Source: Cladosporium sp. IMV 00045 (taxonomy: Eukaryota > Ascomycota > Dothideomycetes > Cladosporiales > Cladosporiaceae). From it: a stretch of DNA of 39,562 bases. This document shows positions 20,939 through 30,313 of the stretch, one piece after another. Location: contig MSJI02000438.1 of the NCBI GenBank assembly GCA_001931905.2, positions 1-39,562 on the forward strand, written 5' to 3'. Both the position numbers and the translations under genes were made by a program. The notes under the pieces are model-generated. The model was given only the letters and a program-made list of their open reading frames with translations. It made no database searches and was not told the origin of the DNA. Within the stretch, counting starts at the first letter, position 1; every line of letters begins with the position of its first letter.

Positions 20939-21737
20939 TCGACTGAGCATCGACATACATCGAATTTAGAGGACGATTGCATGTTGCATTGCTGGTTCAA
21001 GTCAGGAAAACCCATGTAGGCGTGGTCAGAGTGCAACGCTATAGACCGATTTTCGACTCCAGCAAACAATACATACATAAGTCAATCATTTGAGACTCCT
21101 TGCGTAGAGGGGAAATTATTTGCACTCACAAAGCTCTCTATCTTTTTCAAGGAGTGTCTTGCGTACGGATGTTTGTCATGCATGGTGTGGTCGCTTTGCC
21201 GGTGACATACGCATAATCGCAGCGTGTTGTTCGCATTCTCATTGTCTGTTGTTGAGGATCGCAAAGAAACAGAGTCCAAGATTCACTGTTATATAATATT
21301 ATTGACCAATCAATACGCTCGTGTTACATTCGAACGTTGTAATTCCATTGTGTTAGCGATGAAGTACGTCCTGCGCTAGGATGTGGTCTGCCTCGCTTAC
21401 TGGATCGCATTCCGCCGCAGTCTTTCATTCACTCACGAGAAGTCGAAGCAACACCAGCACAGGGACCCCTGCGACAGCTCCATCAACAAACCCAAGATTC
21501 AACTCGCTGTGACCGGCAATAGATCAATCGATTTCAACAATTCAATCAATTCTGTATCGAATACATGACAAGCGCATCGGGCACTCACATACTCATACGA
21601 CTTCGAAAATCATCTGCAGCATGCATTGGAAGATTGCTCGTTTCTTCCAGATCGATTAGATCTACGCAACAACAGCACTAAGAAAACGTCCACAAGCGTC
21701 GAGCGAACATTGCTCCGACCCCTGTTCGCTGCTTTCA
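20939..21737. other. Intergenic spacer, nothing recognised
   Basis: AT-rich 0.8 kb between ERG4 and the next plus-strand gene. It contains a TATATAATATTATTG stretch near 21291-21304. It should hold the ERG4 terminator and the promoter and 5' UTR of the 21738 gene. No supported coding or RNA feature. Confidence 0.5.
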
Positions 21738-22976
21738 ATGATGGGCTCACTTTCATCCAGCCGTAAGTACGACAGTACCGACTCTTACACGACAGTTGCT
21801 CGATCTAAGACCCTACAAGAAGCTGACTCTAATATTTCGAACATAGGCCCTATTTCTAACAGTTTCAAACGCGATAAAAGTCGCCGGATCTCAGTCAAAG
21901 AAATCGATCGCACAACACGACACATCCTTCCAGAAGAAACCTGGTTCGGGGAAGAACGCGAGCAGTGCATAAGAGGCATCAATGGAATGGACCTTTTTAA
22001 CACAGGCGCCTTCGCAATACATGGGCCGCAAGTCTCAGAACTACCCGCCCCAAACAAGCAATATGAAACCGACCTCTCCCTCATGGACATCTACATCGCC
22101 GAACAGACGCAGATTCGTGCAAACGCCGCTGCGAAAGCCGCTCAACTCCTTCGACACGGTCTCGCGTACGGTGAGGGTGAGAGGATGGTGCCGATTCTGG
22201 CGATGCCGAATGTCAATCCGAGAGAATATGGGCGTAGGAAGTGGGTGGCGAGGAAGCTTATCGATGAGTATGAATACGAGGCGTCTTCTCCTGAGGACGA
22301 TGAGGTGGATCGTTTGGAAGTGTCAGAAAGTGGGTGGGAAGGCAGGTTCCCGGCTCTGCAGAAAGCACTCGCGAGACTTGAGCAGCCGCCTCAGCAGAAC
22401 GGATTACACGAAAGCGGTGCGAAACGTGGAGACACTGAGAGCCCGGAAACACCTGACGAACAAGGAACGATCGATCATGCCAACGACGAGAACCGCCCAT
22501 CCCGGACGCACGACTCGATGAGCCTAGCATCGGTATCCCCTTTCCCAGCTCCTGACGTAACAACTGCAAGGCGGCAATACGGTCATCCGGACTTTGATCT
22601 GAGCTTCACGGAGGCCCTCAACATCGCCATGGCCGAAGAGAGGAAAATTAGAGCTCCAAAGCGCGAGTCTGGCTCTGCTGAGACGACCGAAGAGGAAGAG
22701 TCGATCGGTCCAACGTCAAAACCGATCGCAAGCCAGAAACGGAACGATTCGACAAGGACTACCACCGATACACCAACGACACCACTTCATGCCACTCGGA
22801 TTGACGTACGGCCGTATACCGCAATCGAAAGGTACATGGCGCGGACTCTCAGAAAACGGTGGGAAGGGGACGAGTTAGCTGCTGAGTATAATGCGTTGAT
22901 ACAAAGTGCGCACCCATATCTGCCGGTGCGGAGCGCAGAGACTTTGATGATGATCACTGACGGCGAGTTCGTTTGA
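21738..22976 (+). CDS. Hypothetical fungal protein, mostly disordered
   Basis: An unbroken frame of 412 codons with two adjacent ATGs at the start. I do not recognise the family. The middle (about residues 100-170) looks ordered, with LSLMDIYIAEQTQIRANAAA and VNPREYGRRKWVARKLIDEY, and the C-terminus (about 355-405) has TAIERYMARTLRKRWEGDEL. The rest is low-complexity and rich in Glu, Ser, Thr and Arg. There is no signal peptide or membrane segment. A GTAAGT donor at 21763, a CTGAC branch-like site and a CATAG acceptor ending at 21846 define an 84-nt stop-free candidate intron near the 5' end; removing it keeps the frame and gives 384 residues. Either form could be the annotated protein. Confidence 0.7.
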   Translation: MMGSLSSSRKYDSTDSYTTVARSKTLQEADSNISNIGPISNSFKRDKSRRISVKEIDRTTRHILPEETWFGEEREQCIRGINGMDLFNTGAFAIHGPQVSELPAPNKQYETDLSLMDIYIAEQTQIRANAAAKAAQLLRHGLAYGEGERMVPILAMPNVNPREYGRRKWVARKLIDEYEYEASSPEDDEVDRLEVSESGWEGRFPALQKALARLEQPPQQNGLHESGAKRGDTESPETPDEQGTIDHANDENRPSRTHDSMSLASVSPFPAPDVTTARRQYGHPDFDLSFTEALNIAMAEERKIRAPKRESGSAETTEEEESIGPTSKPIASQKRNDSTRTTTDTPTTPLHATRIDVRPYTAIERYMARTLRKRWEGDELAAEYNALIQSAHPYLPVRSAETLMMITDGEFV

Positions 22977-23206
22977 GGTTGAATCGTGTTGTAATGCTGG
23001 GTTGACGAAAGGGTTGATAGCGATGAATGAACGAGAGCTTTTCTGTTTGGCCATGAACGAGATTCGCATCAGGGTTTTGAACGATTCTTCTCTTTATATA
23101 TCTCGTAGGGCAATGCTCCTGTGCTTGCCCTGCACGCACGTTACGTCTCGATGCCATCGAAAAACCTCGTTCCTCTCCTATCTCTACTTTTAAGGAATAT
23201 CCCAGG

Positions 23207-23746
23207 TCAGGCGTCATCACCCAATTCACTGCTGTTAGTGACACTCAATGATCGATCCCGTTCACCGAATAGTCGCTTAAGACTTCGACGTTGCCTCTTC
23301 GACTCCTCATAGTCCTTCTCCAACTCTTCGATATACTTGTCTCGCTCTTCAGCAGTTATGTCTCCCTGGTCCAATATTTGCTCTATATCATTGTGTCGCT
23401 TCCCTTTCTCTCGAGTTCTCTTTGAATACTCTTCGTATCTTTTCTCAACCTCTTCGCATCTTTTCTTAACCTCTTCGCATCTTCTCTCCACAAGTCTGTT
23501 CTACGATTAGTATATTCATTAATGGAAGGACAATGAGAGAGACTTACTGTAACATTTCGGATGAGTCTTTCGCTACTTTCGTTTTGAAACGAAGCACTCC
23601 ACGCAATCTTCTCTTCTCTCTGGTAATCATCAATACACTTATCAAATACAGACTTGATTGAGAGAGTAATGTTACTTTCTGGCCGCTCTTTTTTTAGCTC
23701 TCAATTGCGGATTAGATTCGATCGCATGATGTTGCATGTATGTCAT
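23207..23746 (-). pseudogene. Small coiled-coil protein gene with a homopolymer frameshift
   Basis: Exon 2 (23500-23207) encodes a highly charged coiled coil with the tandem pattern RRCEEVKKRCEEVEKRYEEY and ends SSELGDDA. A GTAAGT donor at 23547 and a TAG acceptor at 23501 remove a 47-bp intron in phase 0 and join it to an upstream open stretch (SIKSVFDKCIDDYQREEKIA). That stretch is closed by a TGA, but one base fewer in the seven-T run at 23689-23695 would connect it to an ATG at 23746 (MTYMQHHAIESNPQLRAKK). The connected form would be 163 residues. I do not recognise the family. Pseudogene, sequencing error and a missed upstream exon are all possible. It is divergent from NCL1 with 279 bases between the two start codons. 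Confidence 0.45.
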
Positions 23747-24025
23747 GAGCGAGATTGCGATCAAACGATGACTTGGTGGGGCGATGTAATGAATTCATTA
23801 TAATCAATTATTATAATAAATAAAGTGAAGCGTCGAGGATTAAGTCCCCTCCAAGGTCTCCATCACGATTGGGCTTTATTATAGGGTTTAAGGGTTACAG
23901 CGGGCCGAGGTGGGGCGGCTAGTGACGTTCAATTGCGATTCTCGCTTTGCCTCGAACTCAGCGCAAAAGTTCGGGCGGGCGTCTGCGAACTTGCGACATC
24001 CAACATTCACTTTCACACAACAACA
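23747..24025. promoter_or_regulatory. Divergent promoter region of NCL1, with telobox-like motif
   Basis: A short AT-rich spacer between divergent start codons. Near 23880-23897 it has ATAGGGTTTAAGGGTTA, resembling the AGGGTTT telobox found before translation-related genes in some eukaryotes. A role here is inference. Confidence 0.3.
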
Positions 24026-26998
24026 ATGGGTCGCGGCAGAGGAAACAAAAGAGGCGGCCGTGGCGGTCGCGGTGGTGGAAGAGGCGGCAACAAAGGCAGA
24101 GGCGGCGGCAATGACAAACCCTTCGTCGACACCCGCCAGTCATTCGATCAGATCAACAAGGAAAACGAGAAATTCGAGCGCTACTACAACTCTCTCAACA
24201 TCGTGCCCGAGGGCCCTGAGCGCGAGGCTTTCTGGACCGCCTTCAAGAGGGAACTGCCCAATGCCTTCCGTTTCTGCGGCAGCAAGGGCCATGCGCTCAG
24301 CGTCAGGAAAAACCTGACCGAGCGCTTCTTCCCTCAGATCAAGGACATCAAGCACAATGGCCAGCCCGTCGACCTTCCTCAGGAGATGCCGTGGTACCCC
24401 GAGGGCCTGGCTTACAGCATGACCACCCCGAAGAATGTCATTCGCAAGTACGAGCCTTTCAAGGATTTCCAGAAATTTCTGGTCAGCGAGACCAGCGTCG
24501 GCAACATTTCTAGACAGGAGCAGGTTTCTATGATCCCACCATTGGTTCTGGATGTGCAGCCGCACCACTCCGTTCTGGACCTGTGCGCTGCACCTGGAAG
24601 CAAGAGCGCGCAGTTGGTTGAGCTCCTTCACTTGGATGAGGAGGAGCGTGTGCAGCGCGCTCTGCAGCGCTCCAGGGGGGAGCTGAAGGAAGCTGAGGGC
24701 GAGGAGCAGCACATGTCAGACTTTGGACGTACAACCGGTCTCATGGTCGCCAACGACGTGAACTACCAGCGCGCGCAAATGTTGGTGCACCAGGTCAAGC
24801 GCCTGAACTCGCCTAACTTGGTTGTCACTAACCACGACGCTACGATGTTCCCTTCGATTGAGCTTCCCTCCCCGAACCCCAAGCACCCTCGCTACCTCAA
24901 GTTTGATCGCGTCCTGGCCGATGTTCCTTGCAGCGGTGACGGTACCGCACGCAAGAACCCGAACGTCTGGAAGGACTGGTCGCCAGTCAACGCCCTCGGT
25001 CTGTACATCACGCAGGTCCGTATCTTGGTTCGTTCCATTCAGATGCTCAAGGCTGGCGGTCGCGTTGTTTACAGTACTTGCTCCATGAACCCTATGGAGA
25101 ACGAGGCCGTCGTGTCCTCCGCCATTGAGCGTTGCGGCGGTATTGGCAAGGTCAAGCTTTTGCCTACCTCTGACAAGCTCCCTGCGCTCAAGCGCTCCCC
25201 TGGCTTGAACGACTGGTCCATCATGGCCCGAAGCGGCCAGATCTACGAGTCCTGGCCGGAGGCGCAACAGTTCGAGCCTGAAGGCTCCAAGGTCGTACCT
25301 GGCATGTTCCCGCCCGAGGCCGAGGAGAAGATCCCTCTAGAGAACTGCATGCGTGTCTACCCGCACCAGCAGGACACCGGTGGATTCTTCATCGCCATTC
25401 TGGAGAAGCAGACCGAGATTAAGGCGAAGCCTGAGCCGGAGTGCAAGTGCTCGAACCGCAACTGGGTGTACGAAGAGCCAAAGAAGGCGCCTGTTTCCGC
25501 CATTCTCAACGAAGTGGCCGAGGAGAAGACCAACGAGAACGGTGTAGAGCTCAAGTCTGCCGACAAGCTTTCTTCCGGTCCCGTTGCCAGCACTGTCAAT
25601 GATGCTGAAAGCGCCGCTGAGAGGCAAAACGAGCCGGTTGAGGATGCTTCCAGCAATGGTAAGCGCAAGGCTGAGGACCAGCCTGCCGAAGGTGCTGGCG
25701 TTGTCAAAAAGTCGAAGACCGCTGCAGGCGATGACGAGAATGCCGCGATGGCCGATGCCGCTGCAGCTCTTCCTGTTCCTGAGCATGTTCCCGTGCCGCC
25801 TCAGGTTGAGATTTCAAAGGAGGCCCAGCCTACTGCAGTTGGTGCTTCCGATGAGACTCCTGCAAACGGTGCTGCTTCAAGCGTCGCTGTTAACGGCGCT
25901 GTAAACGATGGCGTCAAGAACGCTCCTTTCGAGAAGGCCGTCCCCGCAGACATCCAGCCCGCGCCTAGAAGGCGACGAGGTGACGATGTGATCGAGGAGA
26001 GCTTCAAGTACCTTGATCCCGCACACCCTGAGCTTGAGTCCATCTACTCTTTCTACCAGGTCCACCCCTCATTCCCGCGCGACCGCTTCCTCGTCCGCAA
26101 CCCCGCCGGTGACCCTGTGAAGGGCATCTACTACTCTTCCACCTTGGTCCGTGACATTCTCACTGCCAACGAGGGCCGTGGCTTCAAGTTCGTCCACGCT
26201 GGTGTCAAGATGTTCATGAAGCAGGACGTACAGAACCAGCCTGGCGTTTGCCGCTGGCGCATTCAGACCGAAGGTCTGCCTATCCTGGAGGGATGGGTAG
26301 GCGAGGAGAGGATCGTCCAGCTGTGGCGTCGTTCCACCCTCAGGATGCTCCTCACCGAGATGTTCCCTCGCGTGGGCGGAGCCGAGGGCCAAGAGGGCTG
26401 GAGACAGCTCGGCGAGATTGGCGAGAGAGTCAGGGATCTCGGCATGGGCTGCTGCGTGCTGCGCGTCATCGGCAAGAACGACGTCGTCTCACGTGGCCTC
26501 GAGGGTGGCGAAGGCGCCAGCTTTGCCAACTCAGAAGATGGCTTCGAGGAGAGCCTCACCCTCCCTCTTTGGAGGAGCTTGCACTCGCTCAACCTGATGC
26601 TGCCGAAGGAGGAGCGCAAGGCCATGCTTCTGCGCATCTACAACGAGGACGTCGAGTTGGTCAACCACTCCACCAAGACGGACTCCAGCGCCGCCGCCAC
26701 TCCCGCACCCGCTACCGGCAAGGCTGGGACCGAGGGCACTACCGAGGGCAGCATGTCCGGCGAGAAGGATGCTCTGGAGCTGCAGGAGAAGATCGCCAAC
26801 GCCCCCGAGGAGCCTGCCGTCGAGGTCGTCAGCGACGACACCGCGCAGCCGGGCATGAGCGTCGAGCAGAACAGCTTGGCCGAAGAAGATGCGAAGCGCA
26901 AGGCTCAGGTCGAGGCTCAGGATGATGAAATGAACAAGGTCGCTGCTGCCATGCCCGAGCGGGCTGGTGAGGAGGACGTGTCGAACAAGGAAATCTAG
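24026..26998 (+). CDS. NCL1: tRNA (cytosine-5) methyltransferase Ncl1/Trm4 (NSUN2 family)
   Basis: A single exon encodes 990 residues. It uses S-adenosylmethionine to make m5C in tRNAs, in the nucleus. The start at 24026 is chosen because it lies in an ACAACAATGGG context and opens an RGG box (MGRGRGNKRGGRGGRGGGRG), whereas the in-frame upstream ATG at 23933 adds unconserved residues. The Rossmann motif DLCAAPGSKSAQ begins at residue 185. Motif IV DVPCSGDGTARKNPNVWKDW holds Cys302, and motif VI YSTCSMNPMENEA holds Cys352, the two-cysteine pair that marks RNA m5C methyltransferases (spacing 50, as in yeast Trm4). A low-complexity Ala/Glu/Lys segment (about 520-640) separates the catalytic part from a C-terminal domain (about 655-880) containing YQVHPSFPRDRFLVRNPAGD. 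An acidic tail follows. It is longer than yeast Trm4 (about 680 residues). Confidence 0.95.
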   Translation: MGRGRGNKRGGRGGRGGGRGGNKGRGGGNDKPFVDTRQSFDQINKENEKFERYYNSLNIVPEGPEREAFWTAFKRELPNAFRFCGSKGHALSVRKNLTERFFPQIKDIKHNGQPVDLPQEMPWYPEGLAYSMTTPKNVIRKYEPFKDFQKFLVSETSVGNISRQEQVSMIPPLVLDVQPHHSVLDLCAAPGSKSAQLVELLHLDEEERVQRALQRSRGELKEAEGEEQHMSDFGRTTGLMVANDVNYQRAQMLVHQVKRLNSPNLVVTNHDATMFPSIELPSPNPKHPRYLKFDRVLADVPCSGDGTARKNPNVWKDWSPVNALGLYITQVRILVRSIQMLKAGGRVVYSTCSMNPMENEAVVSSAIERCGGIGKVKLLPTSDKLPALKRSPGLNDWSIMARSGQIYESWPEAQQFEPEGSKVVPGMFPPEAEEKIPLENCMRVYPHQQDTGGFFIAILEKQTEIKAKPEPECKCSNRNWVYEEPKKAPVSAILNEVAEEKTNENGVELKSADKLSSGPVASTVNDAESAAERQNEPVEDASSNGKRKAEDQPAEGAGVVKKSKTAAGDDENAAMADAAAALPVPEHVPVPPQVEISKEAQPTAVGASDETPANGAASSVAVNGAVNDGVKNAPFEKAVPADIQPAPRRRRGDDVIEESFKYLDPAHPELESIYSFYQVHPSFPRDRFLVRNPAGDPVKGIYYSSTLVRDILTANEGRGFKFVHAGVKMFMKQDVQNQPGVCRWRIQTEGLPILEGWVGEERIVQLWRRSTLRMLLTEMFPRVGGAEGQEGWRQLGEIGERVRDLGMGCCVLRVIGKNDVVSRGLEGGEGASFANSEDGFEESLTLPLWRSLHSLNLMLPKEERKAMLLRIYNEDVELVNHSTKTDSSAAATPAPATGKAGTEGTTEGSMSGEKDALELQEKIANAPEEPAVEVVSDDTAQPGMSVEQNSLAEEDAKRKAQVEAQDDEMNKVAAAMPERAGEEDVSNKEI

Positions 26999-27437
26999 AC
27001 GATCGATGGGCATATGTATATGTATCTGAATGCTTTTTCTATTTCTTTTGAGTTTCACGAAGCTCGTGTCTCTTCATGGTACTCAGTATATTTCTACAAG
27101 AATGCTACCCACTCCTCATATTGACAAATGTACCTCGTTTACATTTATTCGTAGTGTTGATACCACGGCAATACGCCACATGATCGCGGATGGCGTCTTG
27201 TGACCTTGCCGATGCTTATCTTATCGACCCTCCGCCCGAGCTTCCAGCCCAAGCTACCGCCCGTTCCACCATGATGGCAGTGCGCGCATTTAGACCCCAC
27301 GCCGGCCCTCTGCTAACGACAGTCTTTCATCAGCATTTCCAACCTTCATATTCCTCTCGTCGTTTTATCTGATCCATCCAGATCTGATAATTTCATCTTG
27401 ACATCTACTGACTGACAACCTCATCATCATCATCATC
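26999..27437. other. Spacer between NCL1 and LAP3
   Basis: The spacer holds the NCL1 3' UTR and the LAP3 promoter. A (TCA)n run directly abuts the LAP3 start codon. No other feature seen. Confidence 0.5.
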
Positions 27438-27440
27438 ATG
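27421..27440 (+). repeat. Trinucleotide repeat ending in the LAP3 start codon
   Basis: Six TCA units run straight into the ATG at 27438. Changes in copy number would alter the start context but not create another ATG. Confidence 0.85.
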
Positions 27441-28997
27441 GGAGGAGCTCAATCAGCCCCGCTTCCACACGGAGCACGGCCAGTTCGCCGTACCACGGCT
27501 GCCAGGCCCGAATCGCACATCTACACCACTCTAGACGAGAAGTTCGACGCCGTGCGTATCGAGGAAAAGGCGGTAGCTGGCCCATCGAGCAGGGTCCTGG
27601 AAGACGGATCGGAGACCGTGTCTGTCTCCAAGGCCCAGCAGTATGTCAAGAAGCTGCTGAAGGACCCCAAGAACCAGCTCGGCCTCTCTGCGCTGAGCAC
27701 CAACAACATCAACGCCATCCTCGAGAAGCAGTCTGCCGTCTTGCACGATACTCAGACTTTCAACCTCGCCATTCCGCACGAGGGTCTCCCCGTCACCAAC
27801 CAGCGTAGCTCTGGCCGGTGCTGGATCTTTGCCGCCTGCAATGTTTTCCGCATTGCTATTATGCAGAAGCATAATATTCAAGCTTTCGAGCTGAGTCAGT
27901 CTTATCTGTTCTTCTGGGATAAGGTCGAGAAGGCCAACTATTTTTTGGAGACGGTCTTGGCCAATTCGGGCGAGGATGTCGATGGTAGGCTGTTCACCGC
28001 GCTGAACGCCAGCCCTATTGGTGATGGTGGGCAGTGGGATATGATTGTCAATTTGGTGGCGAAGTGAGTCTACGCATGTCGCATGACACGGTGGACAACT
28101 GCTAATAACATAATCCTTGACAGATACGGCATCGTTCCTCAGACACTCTACCCAGACTCATTCAACGCAAAGAGCAGCTCCGCTATGGACTCCCTTCTCA
28201 CCACGAAGCTGCGCGAGGATGGCTTGAAGCTCCGCAAACTCAAGGCGAACGGCGCTTCGAGCGCGAGCATTACAGCCTCCAAGGAAGCCATGATCCAGGA
28301 CATCATCAGGATCGCCACTCTCTGTCTCGGCCCACCACCACCCGCCGACGAGAAATTCACCTGGGAATTCTACGACCGCTCCAACAAACTCAAATCCGTC
28401 TCGCTCACACCCCTCGAATTCGCCGACTCAACCAACGTCAAGAACTTCGTCTCCCTCGTCAACGACCCTCGCAACGACTACATGCGCCTCCTGACCGTCT
28501 CCAACCTCGGCAACGTCTGGGACGGCCGACCCGTTTCCTACATCAACGTCGACACCATCGTGCTGAAAGAGACCTGCGTTGCCATGCTCCGCAAGGGCCT
28601 GCCCATTTTCTTCGGCTCCGATGTCGGCCAGCAATCCGACTCGCGCAAGGGGATCATGGATACCGACCTCGTTGATTACGAGCTCGGCTTCAACGTCAAG
28701 CTGGGCATGAGCAAAGCCGAGCGCCTGCTCACCGGCGAGAGCCAGATGACGCACGCCATGGTCCTGACCGCCGTGCACCTCGACAAGGACAACAAGCCGG
28801 TGCGCTGGCGGGTTGAGAACTCGTGGTCCGAGGCGGCGGGCACGGATGGGTATTTCGTCATGAGCGATAAGTGGATGGACGAGTTCTGCTATCAGGCTGT
28901 GATCGATACTTCGGTGCTCCACAAGGACGTGCGGGATGTCCTTAAGCAGGACCCGAAGGTCTTGCCGCTGTGGGATCCTATGGGTGCGTTGGCTTGA
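27438..28997 (+). CDS. LAP3: Bleomycin hydrolase, cysteine aminopeptidase (peptidase C1B)
   Basis: Two exons, 27438-28063 and 28124-28997, with a 60-bp intron, give 499 residues. The enzyme is a papain-fold aminopeptidase that forms hexameric barrels and hydrolyses bleomycin and homocysteine thiolactone in the cytosol. The catalytic triad is visible: Cys128 in NQRSSGRCWIFAA, His419 in MTHAMVLTAVHLD and Asn441 in RVENSW. The GDGGQWDM block and the ending PLWDPMGALA are typical of the family. In yeast and human enzymes one extra residue follows this Ala and is removed by self-processing; here the stop comes directly after Ala. The N-terminus is longer than the core enzyme by about 45 residues and starts MGGAQSAP, a good N-myristoylation context (Gly2, Ser6). 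It is convergent with the 29419 gene. Confidence 0.95.
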
Positions 28998-29418
28998 GTT
29001 TGGGGTGTTGAAGAGATGCATCTGCAGCACAGTTTGCCGTCTATGGCATTCATCTGATTTTACCACTGTCTTTTAGAACACGATATGAATGCAGTACGAC
29101 TTATCACAATATTCAATTTTCCATTCCCATTGTTCGGTAATCAAGAAATGCACAATCAGAAAGTCCATATCGCGGTCAGCCTGCGAGATATGCGGGATTC
29201 TCAGGAAACTTCCTTCTTCATTCTCGAAGCGAATGGTTCTGATATTCGATTCCGCAAAAAGGTGAAAAGGTGAAGCGACAGTGGAAAAAGAGAAAAGCAC
29301 ATGAAACGGCCGTCAAATCGAACCAAAATCTCCCATAGTCTCACCACCCCAGCAGCAACCACCTCAGCCATCTCGGGCCCTCAGCCTCCTATCCCCAAAC
29401 AATCCACTCCCTGCCATC
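28998..29418. other. Convergent 3' spacer
   Basis: AT-rich spacer between two convergent genes. It should contain both polyadenylation regions. No gene or repeat seen. Confidence 0.5.
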
Positions 29419-30313
29419 TCAAGCGGCCAACCCCCCGATCTCAGCCCTCATCGACCAACTCTCGCCAAACGACAGCGTCGTGTGCGACACATACAGCGTG
29501 CTCTCATTCCTGGCCTGGAAGAAGACTCTGAACCCGGAGCCGTCGGCGGAAGCGGCCAGGATGGAATTGTCCGCGACTCGGTTGCGGCCCTGGATCAAGT
29601 TGCCCTGCACGAATTTGGGCGTGCGCTGGTTGGCGTCGCCCGTCCAGGAGTCGAAGATGACTTCGTCCAGGAGACCGTCTTTGTTGATGAAGAAGATGCG
29701 CCACTGCGAGGGGGGGAGGAGTGGTTAGTCAAGCGGAGGGGAGAGGTAAGGAAAGGAAAGGAAAGGCGTCATGACAGGGCCGCAAAAGATACAAGAAAAG
29801 GGCAGAAAAAAGAAAACTCACCTTCTGCTCCCTCCCCGTGCCCCAAACGACCGAAGCAACCCTCGGCAGCATCTCCAAACTCTTCCCTTGGCCCACGCCG
29901 CGGCGACATTCGACTTGCACGGACTCCTTCACGCCCTCCTTGTGGTACTTGACCGGTTTCTGGACGTACGGCTTCAGGCCCCTGGCGTCCTCGCTCTGCA
30001 CGGGGCATTCGAGGTAGTACAGCTCGCCGGCGTAGTTGACGTAGACGATGACGAAGCGGTTTTGGAAAAAAACTGCGACGCCGTCGCTGGGAATTTTGGA
30101 TGCGGAGTTGCTGTTGCTGTTGCGTTTGGGGTCTTGGGATAGACGACTTTGGCCTACTCCGGCACCGGGGAAGTCGTGGAGTTCGTCGTCGGGGATCTCG
30201 CCTTTGAGGGATGCTTCGTCTATGGGAGGCTGGGATTCTCGAGCGAAGGAAGATCCGCTGAGCGGGATTGGTCGGTCGGACGGACCTTTTGAGCCTGGTG
30301 GAGGGTCGGCCAT
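29419..30313 (-). CDS. Hypothetical protein with beta-propeller-like repeats (possible fucose-lectin-like fold)
   Basis: Two exons, 30313-29822 and 29703-29419, are joined in phase 0 by a 118-bp intron (GTGAGT donor, pyrimidine-rich tract, CAG acceptor), giving 258 residues. Residues 1-80 are hydrophilic and disordered. From about residue 85, short strand-rich units recur: VAVFFQNRFVIVYVNYAGEL, WRIFFINKDGLLDEVIFDSW and FRVFFQARNESTLYVSHTT. The pattern of aromatic strand, turn and W resembles the blades of fungal fucose-specific lectins, but only about three units are present, too few for a closed six-bladed propeller, and no sugar-binding residues can be assigned. There is no signal peptide. 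The family label is inference. Confidence 0.6.

Noticed and set aside
20981..21010. Sequence resembling a tRNA B box (GGTTCAAGTC)
   Set aside because: No matching A box, cloverleaf or acceptor stem could be built around it.
26248..26925. 225-codon plus-strand frame inside NCL1
   Set aside because: Arg-rich out-of-frame shadow; the NCL1 frame carries the conserved domain.
27190..27372. 60-codon frame between NCL1 and LAP3
   Set aside because: Short, no bias, lies in the promoter region of LAP3.
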